Positions 1 through 6,837 of a stretch of DNA of 8,576 nucleotides are shown piece after piece (position 1 is the first letter of the stretch; each line of letters starts with the position of its first letter). The translations under genes were made by a program, and so were the position numbers. Below the pieces are notes generated by a model. That model was not told the origin of the DNA and searched no databases. It saw nothing but the letters and a program-made list of their open reading frames with translations. This stretch comes from Prevotellaceae bacterium (GTDB lineage Bacteria; Bacteroidota; Bacteroidia; Bacteroidales; UBA932): positions 1 through 8,576 of the forward strand of contig JAIRZR010000343.1 of assembly GCA_031267155.1 (NCBI GenBank), read 5' to 3'.

Positions 1-113
1 TGAAAACAAAAAATAATGTAAATTTTATTTGTCTGATTAACCGTATCTTATAAATTATGTGAATCTTTTTTCACTGTTTTATGAAAAAAAAATTTGGAGA
101 ATAACATAGAATA

Positions 114-140
114 CCCCCAGTGAAGCGAAGCGACTGGGGG
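114..140. repeat. Perfect 8-bp hairpin with G-rich 3' arm
   Basis: The sequence cccccagt (114-121) is exactly complementary to actggggg (133-140), with an 11-base loop made of gaagc-like repeats. It is followed by a purine-rich stretch (141-208) with further ggcgtc/cgtccg pieces that grade into the tandem repeat units at 209. No T-run follows on the plus strand, so it does not look like an intrinsic terminator in that direction. Confidence 0.6.
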
Positions 141-208
141 GTGACGGAGGTGAGGCGACGGAGAGGAGGTCGTCCGGAAGGCGTCGAAGGAGCGTCCGAA
201 TATAGTCG

Positions 209-250
209 AAAGGCGTCCCGAAGGCAATTAAAGGCGTCCCAAGGGTAATT
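209..250. repeat. Two copies of the 21/22-bp tandem repeat (left block)
   Basis: Two adjacent 21-bp units (209-229 and 230-250) carry ggcgtcccgaaggcaatt and ggcgtcccaagggtaatt. They belong to the same family as the ten-copy array at 569-785. The second unit is nearly identical to the first unit of the right block (569-590). Degenerate pieces of the unit (cgtccggaaggcgtc and similar) extend back to about 170. The simplest reading is one array now split by the inverted-repeat element at 251-568. Confidence 0.8.
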
Positions 251-363
251 AAGGGACGTGAAATAAATAAGGTGTAACAGTTTCATGATATTGTGAACAT
301 AATGCGCATTGCGAAATTGCCCGTAGGGCATTAATATCAATAGAAAATCGTTACCTCCAGCCA

Positions 364-381
364 CAAGCCTTTTAAGGCTTG
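364..381. repeat. Perfect 8-bp hairpin caagcctt/aaggcttg
   Basis: Eight base pairs with a two-base centre (tt), inside the central part of the inverted-repeat element. It could form a cruciform or an RNA hairpin. Its function is not evident. Confidence 0.6.
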
Positions 382-427
382 CACGCGATGGCAAATGGCG
401 GAATTGATTACAAAATATCCTCACATT

Positions 428-445
428 CAACCCCTAACGGGGTTG
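428..445. repeat. Perfect 7-bp hairpin caacccc-taac-ggggttg
   Basis: Seven perfect base pairs closing a four-base loop, with a further tcac/gtga pairing possible across a small bulge. It is similar in style to the gccc/gggc mini-hairpins nearby, which suggests REP-like dispersed DNA rather than a gene-specific signal. Confidence 0.6.
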
Positions 446-487
446 TGAAGATGTTTGGACAAATTTCTATTGATATTAATGCCCTGT

Positions 488-509
488 GGGCAACTGGACA
501 TGGCAATTT
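488..509. repeat. Dispersed repeat copy, shared with 8048-8068
   Basis: The stretch beginning gggcaactggacatggcaat is repeated near the other end of the window at 8048-8068 with a single difference (gggcaattggacatggcaat). After the shared core both copies continue with related sequence around aattttgtga and aaatttgtgaac. A more diverged copy on the opposite strand is visible at about 285-323. The two good copies therefore bracket the whole gene block. Confidence 0.7.
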
Positions 510-568
510 TATTTCAGCAATTAATTTTGTGACATTAAACATTTATACGTTATTTATTTTTCATCCCT

Positions 569-785
569 AAAGGGCGTCCCAAGGGTAATTAAAGGGCGTC
601 TCGAAGGCAATTAAAGGGCGTCCCGAAGGCAATTAAAGAGCGTCCCGAAGGCAATTAAAGGTGTCCCGAAGGCAATTAAAGGGCGTCCCGAAGGCAATTA
701 AAGGGCGTCCCGAGGGCAATTAAAGGCGTCCGGAGGGCAATTAAAGGTGCCCCGAGGGTAATTAAAGGGCGTTCCGAGGGTAATT
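569..785. repeat. Tandem array of ten 21/22-bp units
   Basis: Ten head-to-tail units start at 569, 591, 613, 635, 657, 678, 700, 722, 743 and 764. The core is gggcgtcccgaaggcaatt, preceded by aaa. Seven units are 22 bp and three (657, 722, 743) are 21 bp. Units change gradually along the array: cgaaggcaatt in units 2-6, cgagggcaatt or ggagggcaatt in units 7-8, cgagggtaatt in units 9-10. This pattern is expected from local duplication. There are no spacers, so it is not a CRISPR array. The mixed unit length and the recurring taa show it is not coding. Each full unit contains a mini-palindrome, gggcgtccc. Confidence 0.92.
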
Positions 786-823
786 AAATATTGAATATAT
801 AAAACATTATAAATTATTCAGTC

Positions 824-2275
824 ATGAAAAATTGTGTATTATTATTTTTGCTAATCATGGCGGCAGGCTGTACAAAACCGCCAGGCCTGCTGGAACAGGC
901 GCTGGAAATATCCGGCGACAACCGTATAGAATTGGAAAAGGTACTGTACCATTACAGAAACGATTCGCTGAAATTGAAAGCGGCGCAGTTTCTTATCGCG
1001 AACATGCCCGGACATGTTTCGTATCAAAACCAAAACTATGTAGAGGAATACTATGATGAAATAGATTCGGTGAATCTGTACGCCGACTACAGCAATGAGG
1101 AACTTGCCGATATTTACAGAGCCATTGTCGCAAAATATTCGGAAGCGTCTCCTATTATTCAGGATTTGCAGATTATTTCTGCCGCATACCTGACAGACAA
1201 TATCGACCGCGCATTTGATAACTGGCAAAACGACAATTGGGCTACTCATCTCAATTTTGAGGAATTTTGCGAATACCTGTTGCCGTATAAAGTCTCCGAA
1301 TGTCAGACGCTCGATAATTGGCGTGAATATTTTTCCGGCTCCGAATACGGCGATTTGCAATATTTACCGTGCGACGGACATTCCTGGCACTCGGCATACT
1401 GGTCATGTTACACTGTCCAACAGGAACTGATAAAATTAAATCCCAAAAGATATATTGACGTGCGCGGTCAGTATCCGATAAGGCGTATGCACAGTTTGAT
1501 GCACACTCTGTTAAAAAAGGACTGTGACGACAGTAATATTGCCAACGCGGCAGTACTGCGGGCAAAGGGTATTCCGGCGATGATAGATTTCACGCCTTTG
1601 TGGCCCAACCGCAATTCAGGTCATGCATGGTGCGTCATATTGGACAATACGGGTAAAAACCGCCCGTTTCAGGGACTTGACGTTCTGGAAAATTCCTATT
1701 ATGCCACTCCCATGGCTAAAGTATTCCGGTACTGTTATGCCATCAATTCGGAACTTCTGGACTTAAACATGTCCGAAAAAAGCGTTCCCGCACTGTTCCG
1801 CAACATACATGTTACTGATGTAACCGATGAATATTTTCACACTGATGATGTTACAGTGAATCTGGATGTACAGCATGGTCAATATGCATACCTGTCCGTA
1901 TTCAACAATGCCCGCTGGAGACCGGTACGCTGGGGTAAAACAGTCGATAAAAAAGTTGTGTTTGAAAATATGGGCAGGGACGTAGCCTATTTACCCCTGT
2001 GCATGACGGAAGAACAGCAGCTTGTACCTGCCGCTCCGCCTTTTATACTGACACTGTCCGGCAAAATAAAATCTGCTGCTCCGGATATAACGCAACGGCA
2101 AACTCTGAAACTCACCCGCAAATATTCCACTTTCAGATTTTCCTCCTGGGCAGCCAAACTGATTCTTGGCGCTAAATTTCAGGCTGCAAACAGGGCGGAT
2201 TTCAGTGATGCGCTTACACTGCATACTGTACGAAATACGGCACGGAAGCGGGCGAGCTTCTGCTGGATACTTTAA
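824..2275 (+). CDS. Transglutaminase-like domain lipoprotein, N-terminal part (frame broken near its end)
   Basis: The protein begins with a lipoprotein signal peptide: short basic start, a hydrophobic run (VLLFLLIM), then AAGC with Cys16 as the likely lipidation site. It is therefore probably anchored to a membrane and faces the periplasm or cell surface. Residues about 185-290 look like a transglutaminase/papain-like fold: a cysteine in KKDCDDSN (Cys234), a histidine in SGHAWC (His267), and an acidic residue shortly after (Asp274 or Asp286). These would form a Cys-His-Asp triad. Such proteins in Bacteroidota are usually followed by a discoidin-like (F5/8 type C) domain, and that domain is present here but in another frame from 2209 on. 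The last 15 or so residues before the stop at 2273-2275 (NTARKRASFCWIL) are therefore probably out of frame. The substrate is unknown. The start at 824 is chosen because the signal peptide begins there. Confidence 0.8.
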   Translation: MKNCVLLFLLIMAAGCTKPPGLLEQALEISGDNRIELEKVLYHYRNDSLKLKAAQFLIANMPGHVSYQNQNYVEEYYDEIDSVNLYADYSNEELADIYRAIVAKYSEASPIIQDLQIISAAYLTDNIDRAFDNWQNDNWATHLNFEEFCEYLLPYKVSECQTLDNWREYFSGSEYGDLQYLPCDGHSWHSAYWSCYTVQQELIKLNPKRYIDVRGQYPIRRMHSLMHTLLKKDCDDSNIANAAVLRAKGIPAMIDFTPLWPNRNSGHAWCVILDNTGKNRPFQGLDVLENSYYATPMAKVFRYCYAINSELLDLNMSEKSVPALFRNIHVTDVTDEYFHTDDVTVNLDVQHGQYAYLSVFNNARWRPVRWGKTVDKKVVFENMGRDVAYLPLCMTEEQQLVPAAPPFILTLSGKIKSAAPDITQRQTLKLTRKYSTFRFSSWAAKLILGAKFQAANRADFSDALTLHTVRNTARKRASFCWIL

Positions 2276-2743
2276 AAACGAAATATCGCTACTGGCGTTG
2301 CTATTCCGCGCCTGAAGGACAGTGCAGCGTCGCGGAACTGAATTTCTTCCAAGGCGGGACAGACATTACAGGACAGGGAAAAATTATCGGCTCGCAGGCA
2401 GAAGACAAAAATTATGCGAAAGCGCATGTGTTTGACGGCGACCCCCTGACTTTTTTCAGTTCTCCGGATGCATCGGATTCATGGGTGGGACTTGATTTCG
2501 GAGAGCCGGTAAATATCGACCGCATACTGTATATGCCCCGTTCCGACGGCAATATCGTAACTTATGGCGACGAATATGAACTGAAATACTGGGACGGTAA
2601 CGGATGGAACTCTTTGGGACGAAAAATCGCCGACAATGTGCATGTTACTTTCGAAAACTGTCCTGTAGGCGCACTGTTTCTTTTACACGACTGTACCCGC
2701 GCGTATTTTTACATACGAAAACGGTAAACAGGTATGGTGGTGA
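2209..2743 (+). pseudogene. C-terminal discoidin-like part of the same gene, in shifted frames
   Basis: The frame one base earlier than that of the upstream CDS is open from 2209 to 2727. It reads GELLLDTLKTKYRYW, then AELNFFQGG, AHVFDGDPLTFF, WVGLDFGEPVNIDRI and YELKYWDGNGW. This pattern of a beta-rich carbohydrate-binding-like (discoidin/F5-8 type C) domain follows the transglutaminase-like domain in this family. There is no start codon with a signal peptide, so it is a continuation rather than a separate gene. Near 2700 the frame breaks again. The original frame then reads IFTYENGKQVWW and stops at 2741-2743, which looks like the natural end of the protein. The intact gene would run from 824 to 2743, about 640 codons. 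Two small indels explain this, either real decay or sequencing errors. Confidence 0.75.
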
Positions 2744-2811
2744 AGAATCTGCGTTTCCTTCAATTATAGCATTCCGGGCATTTTCAATTGCTGTTTTCAT
2801 ATCGCAGTTAA

Positions 2812-4041
2812 TCAGAGCTTCAATCTCAATGCATTTAAAGCGACCGACGAAGCTGCGGCAATATTTCCCGCTCTGTCGCCAATGAAATTCCGGGAAAAAG
2901 TATGTGTCCCGTCTGGACCAGCTATCCCGAACCAGCACAGTCCCACGGGCTTGTCAAGCGTGCCGCCTTCGGGACCTGCCACTCCTGTCGTCGAAACTGC
3001 ATAGTCGGCATTCAGTACCCTGCGCGCTCCTTCAGCCATTTGCATGGCGACTTCACTGCTGACGGCTCCATATTTCCCGATATCCGCGGGATTTACACCC
3101 AGAACCCCGGCTTTTATTTCGTTGGAGTATGCAACAATCCCGCCTTTGAAATAAGCCGAACATCCTGGCACCGATGTTATTCTGTGAGCAATGCGTCCTC
3201 CCGTGCACGATTCGGCTGTTGCAAGCGTCACTCCCTTTTCGAGCAGCAATTTGCCCAAAACCGATTCCAGAGTATCCGGTTCATACCCGTAAGCATAATT
3301 TCCCAGAATTGCGGACAGCTTTTCAAACTGTTCTTCCACAAGAACTTTTCCATTGGGGGCGTAGCTTGTCAGCCTCAGTTTCACTCCTGTTTCGATATTT
3401 GGAAGATATGCCAGCGCTGTTTCCTGTGGCAGGGAATTTTCCCAGTCCCTGATTTTTTCCGCAAGCTCGGATTCCGGAATACCGTATGTCATCAGGGTTT
3501 TATGACAAATATCGGGCAATACGGTCTTTTGTCTCAGCAAAGCCAGCACGTCCGGCAACATCTCCATCATTTCGGAAGGCACTCCCGGCATCGAAACAAA
3601 AACGGTTTTGCCCTTTTCGAACCACATCCCCGGAGCAGTCCCGCACTTATTGGGTATCACCGTGCAGCAGTCGGGAACTTCGGCTTGCCGCCTGTTGGAT
3701 TCGTTCATCCTGATTCCCCTTGTCGCAAAGCGCGTTTCGATAAATTTCAGGCTTGGCTCATGTACAGTCATGCGTGTGGAACCGAAATAGTCTGCCAGTA
3801 CCTTTTTAGTTATATCGTCGTTCGTTGGACCAAGTCCTCCGGTCAGGAGAACCATATCCGAGCCTTTTTCAGCCTCCGATAAAGCCGCCCTTATCGCTTC
3901 CGCCCTGTCGGATACGGATGTTATTTTATTGACTTTCACTCCTGCAAGATTCAGCCGGACAGCCATCCATGCGGAATTGGTATCAACAATCTGGCCTATC
4001 AGGATTTCGTCTCCTATCGTTATTATCTCTGCCGTGTACAT
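2812..4041 (-). CDS. cinA: CinA: nucleotide pyrophosphatase-like domain plus NMN deamidase domain
   Basis: A full-length 409-residue CinA, the usual size for the two-domain form. Residues 1 to about 170 form the MoaB/MogA-like (COG1058) domain: the typical opening AEIITIGDEILIGQIVDTNS, GGLGPTNDD at 68-76, and SMPGVPSEM at 150-158. In characterised homologues this domain hydrolyses ADP-ribose. Residues about 255-409 form the PncC domain with TAESCTGG (275-282), which includes the active-site serine, then YFKGGIVAYSNE (297-308) and TGVAGPEGG (352-360). This domain deamidates nicotinamide mononucleotide to nicotinate mononucleotide, recycling pyridine nucleotides. It is cytoplasmic. It is the last gene of the minus-strand cluster, 19 bases after the beta-barrel gene, and it converges on the broken lipoprotein gene with a 68-base gap to that gene's likely end. 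The identification is firm; any role in competence is historical naming and not implied here. Confidence 0.96.
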   Translation of the reverse strand: MYTAEIITIGDEILIGQIVDTNSAWMAVRLNLAGVKVNKITSVSDRAEAIRAALSEAEKGSDMVLLTGGLGPTNDDITKKVLADYFGSTRMTVHEPSLKFIETRFATRGIRMNESNRRQAEVPDCCTVIPNKCGTAPGMWFEKGKTVFVSMPGVPSEMMEMLPDVLALLRQKTVLPDICHKTLMTYGIPESELAEKIRDWENSLPQETALAYLPNIETGVKLRLTSYAPNGKVLVEEQFEKLSAILGNYAYGYEPDTLESVLGKLLLEKGVTLATAESCTGGRIAHRITSVPGCSAYFKGGIVAYSNEIKAGVLGVNPADIGKYGAVSSEVAMQMAEGARRVLNADYAVSTTGVAGPEGGTLDKPVGLCWFGIAGPDGTHTFSRNFIGDRAGNIAAASSVALNALRLKL

Positions 4042-4060
4042 GATATTTCGAAGCCGGGAA

Positions 4061-4684
4061 CTATCTTTTTATAATCCTGTGCAAATCGTATGCAAATCCC
4101 AGCCGGAATCCCTTCTCCAGAATCTTCTGCTGGTTTTTGACGTTTATCCACGAATGGGCTTTTATATATGGATTCAGGAAAACCGACAGTCCGAAATCGA
4201 AATTGTAGTTTACGCCAAACCCGGCAATACCGCCGAATCCCGTCAGATTTTCGATATATGGATTGTTGCTCGAAACGTCGAGATCAATCAGTAATCCTCC
4301 ATTGACGAAAAAGTATTTCAGGAAGTTAGCCCTCAATGTTACCGGAATGTTAAACATCGACAGTTCCATTTCCTGTTCCCGTATGAAGACAAAAATGTCC
4401 GGATAAACATTCGCTGACACTTTCATCTTATACCTCGCGTATTCCAGACTGGCGTCCAGTTCCAGCCATCTGTTTATACCTTTTATATATGTCAAGCCCA
4501 GCGCATAAAAACTTTTATCGTCCAGGCTGTAATGCTGATTACTCAGTCCTCCGAAAATATCGTTTGTACCGAGAGACGAAAAAGTTATTCCCAGCCTGCT
4601 GCCGGTTTCTCTTTGAGCGTTCAGCGAAGTATGCACTGTCAGCAGACAGGCAGCAATCAGCAAATTTAAAATTCCATGTTTCAT
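4061..4684 (-). CDS. Small predicted outer-membrane beta-barrel protein
   Basis: A 207-residue protein with a clear Sec signal peptide (MKHGILNLLIAACLLTVHTS, then LNAQ), probably cleaved after NAQ around residue 24. The mature part alternates hydrophobic and polar residues in short aromatic- and glycine-rich strands, for example SFYALGLTYIKGI, LELDASLEYARYKMKV, NIPVTLRANFLKYFFVNGGLL, GGIAGFGVNYNFDFGLSVFLNPYI and GFRLGFAYDLH. This is typical of the porin-like/OMP beta-barrel families of Bacteroidota. An in-frame ATG nine codons upstream (4711) would overlap the preceding gene and put MGNHIKLNI before the signal peptide. I prefer 4684, which leaves an 11-base spacer after the ligase stop. Ligand and function are unknown. 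Its place between a DNA ligase and cinA probably reflects shared transcription rather than a shared pathway. Confidence 0.8.
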   Translation of the reverse strand: MKHGILNLLIAACLLTVHTSLNAQRETGSRLGITFSSLGTNDIFGGLSNQHYSLDDKSFYALGLTYIKGINRWLELDASLEYARYKMKVSANVYPDIFVFIREQEMELSMFNIPVTLRANFLKYFFVNGGLLIDLDVSSNNPYIENLTGFGGIAGFGVNYNFDFGLSVFLNPYIKAHSWINVKNQQKILEKGFRLGFAYDLHRIIKR

Positions 4685-4695
4685 AATATTTAATT

Positions 4696-6129
4696 TTATA
4701 TGATTTCCCATCCTTTCTTTATATTTTTATCAAGGACATCCTGCATGATCTGCATAATCTGGTCCTCGTTATTCGACACAAATACATCTCTTTGCAGAGG
4801 CTCTTTACGGTCTGAGCTGAAATTGGTGTAATGAAAAACATACGCCGGATATGCCGCGTTCCTTTCCTTGTCCGTTTTCCATACGACGAATTTCTGCACC
4901 ATGAGTTTTTCCCCCGCTGTTTTCCTGTACACCTCGCGGTGAATGACTTTACTCTTCGGAAGCTCGCTGCCTGTCCCGATTTCCTCTTCCGCAATATACG
5001 AGAATGCGTTGATCTGCGACAGCCTGACGTCGTCGAAGCACACTTTTTTGTCGTCGCGGAATCTCACAAAAATGGGATAGACAAAACTTATCCCGCCAAC
5101 GCTTTCACGCCTTACATACTGCCCGTTGACGATTTCCAGAACGGGATTCATAATCTCTCCGGAAGATGTCTCGAAAAGAACGTCGTTTACCATAAGCTCA
5201 ATAACGGTTTCGGGCGTAATCATGTGAAATGCAACATGATTTGAATCCGTTTCGATATACAGCGAGTCCATGATTTTCGGGCTGAAGTCCGTGAGGAGCT
5301 GCCTTTTGAGGTCTTCGTCAAATCCGTTGCCTGTTCTTCCCACTATCTGATACCGACCTTCCCTGGGCATCATTGCCAAAAGCAAAGAACGTATCTGTCC
5401 CTTCTGGTCGCCCATTCCCTCCGAAAATCCAACTACCGCGACGTCAACACTATATCGCGGTTTTATTTTGTACACTAAAGGCAGTTCGCTTCTCACCACA
5501 AGTCCCTCGGCGCCCTCGTCTTCGACCCATTTGCGGTATATTTCCCTGACTTCCGGTTTCGACGAGGCCTTCTGCATGACCACGGGACGGCACATTTCCG
5601 ACTTCCCGAAGATGTCTGTCAGCGTTTTGTACGTTTCCCCGTATGAGTTTGCCCTGTTGAGTCCGCCGTTGATTTCATATATGTCGAAAGGCGCGATGTG
5701 CAGGTTCCCGACGAGTTTTTCGTCTGCCAGGGATTCGAGCACGTCAAATACTCTTGTGCGTCCGTTTTCCTCATTTACATACAGTTCCGAAGGAATGACC
5801 GCCTGCCGTATTCCCGCCGCCGCCAGGGCTTTCCCGGCTTCCTCCACACAGGGCAGGCCGATTCTGACACGTCCCGAACGGTTCAGCACGAACACGCCGG
5901 TTTCATCGAAAAATATCAGGTTGAGTTCGCCGTCATATTTGCGCGTTACGAAAAAGTCCGTACCGACCAAGCGGTCGCTGATCTGATCGGGACTGATTGA
6001 CAGATAGCTTTTTGTTACGGTTTTTTTATAGTTTATTGCCTTTGCCGACAATTCCGCTGCAACAGCTTCCGCCGAACCTTCGTCGTATCCGTTTTTCCTT
6101 GCCAGCCTGTCTTTATATATCTCATTCAT
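4696..6129 (-). CDS. ATP-dependent DNA ligase-like nucleotidyltransferase with extra C-terminal domain
   Basis: This protein should seal nicks in DNA (possibly RNA) through a lysine-AMP intermediate. The conserved ligase motifs appear in order: motif I KYDG at 64-67 (Lys64 is the AMP-accepting residue), NRSG at 83-86, SELYV with Glu115 followed by FDIYEING at 148-155 (motifs III/IIIa), EGLVVR at 208-213 (IV), and YKIKPR at 220-225 (V). An OB-fold half follows (about 226-370) with GRTGNGFDEDL, TPETVIEL and the motif VI-like FVRFRDDKK (354-362). Residues about 375-477 form an extra domain, rich in charged and aromatic residues, that ends in NIKKGWEII. The N-terminal 50 residues are a short helical lead, not the large DNA-binding domain of LigD-unrelated archaeal/eukaryotic ligases. 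There is no NAD-specific Ia domain, so ATP is the expected cofactor, whereas the usual replicative ligase of Bacteroidota is NAD-dependent LigA. The start overlaps the stop of the 234-aa gene by eight bases, implying translational coupling. This specific subfamily has no gene symbol I can defend. Confidence 0.88.
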   Translation of the reverse strand: MNEIYKDRLARKNGYDEGSAEAVAAELSAKAINYKKTVTKSYLSISPDQISDRLVGTDFFVTRKYDGELNLIFFDETGVFVLNRSGRVRIGLPCVEEAGKALAAAGIRQAVIPSELYVNEENGRTRVFDVLESLADEKLVGNLHIAPFDIYEINGGLNRANSYGETYKTLTDIFGKSEMCRPVVMQKASSKPEVREIYRKWVEDEGAEGLVVRSELPLVYKIKPRYSVDVAVVGFSEGMGDQKGQIRSLLLAMMPREGRYQIVGRTGNGFDEDLKRQLLTDFSPKIMDSLYIETDSNHVAFHMITPETVIELMVNDVLFETSSGEIMNPVLEIVNGQYVRRESVGGISFVYPIFVRFRDDKKVCFDDVRLSQINAFSYIAEEEIGTGSELPKSKVIHREVYRKTAGEKLMVQKFVVWKTDKERNAAYPAYVFHYTNFSSDRKEPLQRDVFVSNNEDQIMQIMQDVLDKNIKKGWEII

Positions 6130-6826
6130 TGTTTAGCGTTTTTATTTCCATATTAGTCAAATGCAGTATCAGGCAATATTTATCGCCGTCGATGCGTCCT
6201 TCGAGAAAAGCCCTGTAGGGAGTTCCCCCGGAGGTGATTATCAGGGGTTCATTGCCCTTTTTCCCGGTACCCGCAAACATCAGCGACTTGCTCTCGTGCA
6301 AATCCTTTGCCATGTCGTAGAGAAAGTCGTAAGTCAGTCCGCTGACATGCTTTATCTGATACTTGTGTACGAAAACGAACTTGCGCGCAGCCACTTCTTT
6401 CGATATTTTCCTTCCCGACCACTGCACTATGTTTTCGCCCGTGATATTCGACAGGATTTTCGTGAGATCCTTGCGTTCCCTTTCCTCGCCGTCGGGAGTT
6501 TTCACGATTTGCAGCATGTTGACTCTGTACGCAATCCGGTTGTCCCTGTTGAGATACAGCTTATGGGTGGCGCCTACTTTCCTGCCGATATTCTCGACGT
6601 CCAGTTCCGGATCGGATTCGATAATCGCTTCGCCCAGGGCTTTCAGATTCCCGTACTTTGCAACTAAGGCTTCTTCCGTCAGTTCCATGGTGGACTTCAG
6701 TATCTTGAGGTTCTGCTTTTCCTTCCCGTTTCCGAGAACATATTTCACCCTGCTTTTCCGGGTGATGCTTTCGAATGCCACTTCGGCGTCTCTTTTCTTT
6801 TCGTTAGATATGTTTATCCCTCTCAT
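6122..6826 (-). CDS. Conserved-looking protein of unknown function, ligase partner
   Basis: A 234-residue, lysine- and arginine-rich cytoplasmic protein with no signal peptide or membrane segment. The N-terminal third (1-75) is basic and helical, with RKSRVKYVLGNGKEKQNLK and a helix around TEEALVAKYGNLKALGEAII. The central part (about 80-130) has GRKVGATHKLYLN and a charged stretch PDGEERERKDL. The C-terminal part (about 145-230) is the most structured: KFVFVHKYQIKHVSGLTYDF, then SLMFAGTGKKGNEPLII and TPYRAFLEGRIDGDKYCLIL. I cannot assign it to a named family and see no catalytic motif. It starts 11 AT-rich bases after the acidic-tail gene and overlaps the ligase start by eight bases, so the three are very likely made together. 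The basic N-terminus and the neighbour make nucleic-acid binding plausible, but this is inference. Confidence 0.82.
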   Translation of the reverse strand: MRGINISNEKKRDAEVAFESITRKSRVKYVLGNGKEKQNLKILKSTMELTEEALVAKYGNLKALGEAIIESDPELDVENIGRKVGATHKLYLNRDNRIAYRVNMLQIVKTPDGEERERKDLTKILSNITGENIVQWSGRKISKEVAARKFVFVHKYQIKHVSGLTYDFLYDMAKDLHESKSLMFAGTGKKGNEPLIITSGGTPYRAFLEGRIDGDKYCLILHLTNMEIKTLNNE

Positions 6827-6837
6827 AATAAATAAAA

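Larger units (their letters stand above)
251..568. repeat. Inverted-repeat element inside the tandem array (MITE-like)
   Basis: The ends are imperfect inverted repeats: agggacgtgaaataaataa (252-270) pairs with ttatttatttttcatccct (550-568). A second, better-conserved inverted pair lies further in: 317-348 against 461-493, sharing ttaatatcaatagaaa and its complement. Each inner arm also contains a small gccc-nnn-gggc hairpin (319-329 and 481-490). The middle holds two more perfect hairpins: caagcctt/aaggcttg (364-371 and 374-381) and caacccc/ggggttg (428-434 and 439-445). No transposase is encoded. The element sits between two blocks of the same tandem repeat, as if it had inserted into the array. 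I could not define a clean target-site duplication. Confidence 0.6.
1..823. other. Gene-free, repeat-rich region upstream of the lipoprotein gene
   Basis: I find no convincing coding sequence here. Short open frames exist, but they run across inverted and tandem repeats and look like repeat DNA read by chance. The first 110 bases are very AT-rich and include a weak AT hairpin (ttttttca at 66-73 against tgaaaaaa at 82-89). They are followed by a G-rich hairpin (114-140), a purine-rich stretch, and the tandem and inverted repeats listed separately. The tandem array ends 38 bases before the start codon at 824, so any promoter for that gene lies in or next to the repeat array. I see no good match to the Bacteroidota promoter consensus in the last 38 bases. 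Confidence 0.7.

Noticed and set aside
81..104. Tiny ORF MKKKFGE as a leader peptide
   Set aside because: No downstream gene within leader range and no attenuator-like structure; an A-rich chance ORF.
71..570. Small coding ORFs on either strand in the upstream region
   Set aside because: They run through inverted repeats and hairpins, look unlike natural proteins, and have no supporting context.
569..785. CRISPR array
   Set aside because: Units are directly abutting with no unique spacers, and no cas gene is in the window.
2270..2282. Programmed -1 frameshift at ctttaaaaacg
   Set aside because: The run sits at or after the stop of the first frame and out of register for a slippery heptamer, and the required frame change occurs earlier, near 2225.
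2744..2811. Bidirectional terminator between the converging genes
   Set aside because: No GC-rich stem followed by a T-run could be found on either strand.
2645..2938. Minus-strand ORF across the end of cinA and the discoidin-like region
   Set aside because: It overlaps two better-supported genes in other frames and has no recognisable start context. The stretch from about 2797 reads fairly protein-like but cannot be supported.
2902..3882. 326-codon plus-strand ORF
   Set aside because: It is antisense to cinA, whose protein is unmistakable. The plus-strand translation is rich in Cys, His, Phe and Ser, as expected for a shadow frame.
5468..5986. 172-codon plus-strand ORF opposite the ligase
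   Set aside because: Serine- and proline-rich shadow of the ligase gene.
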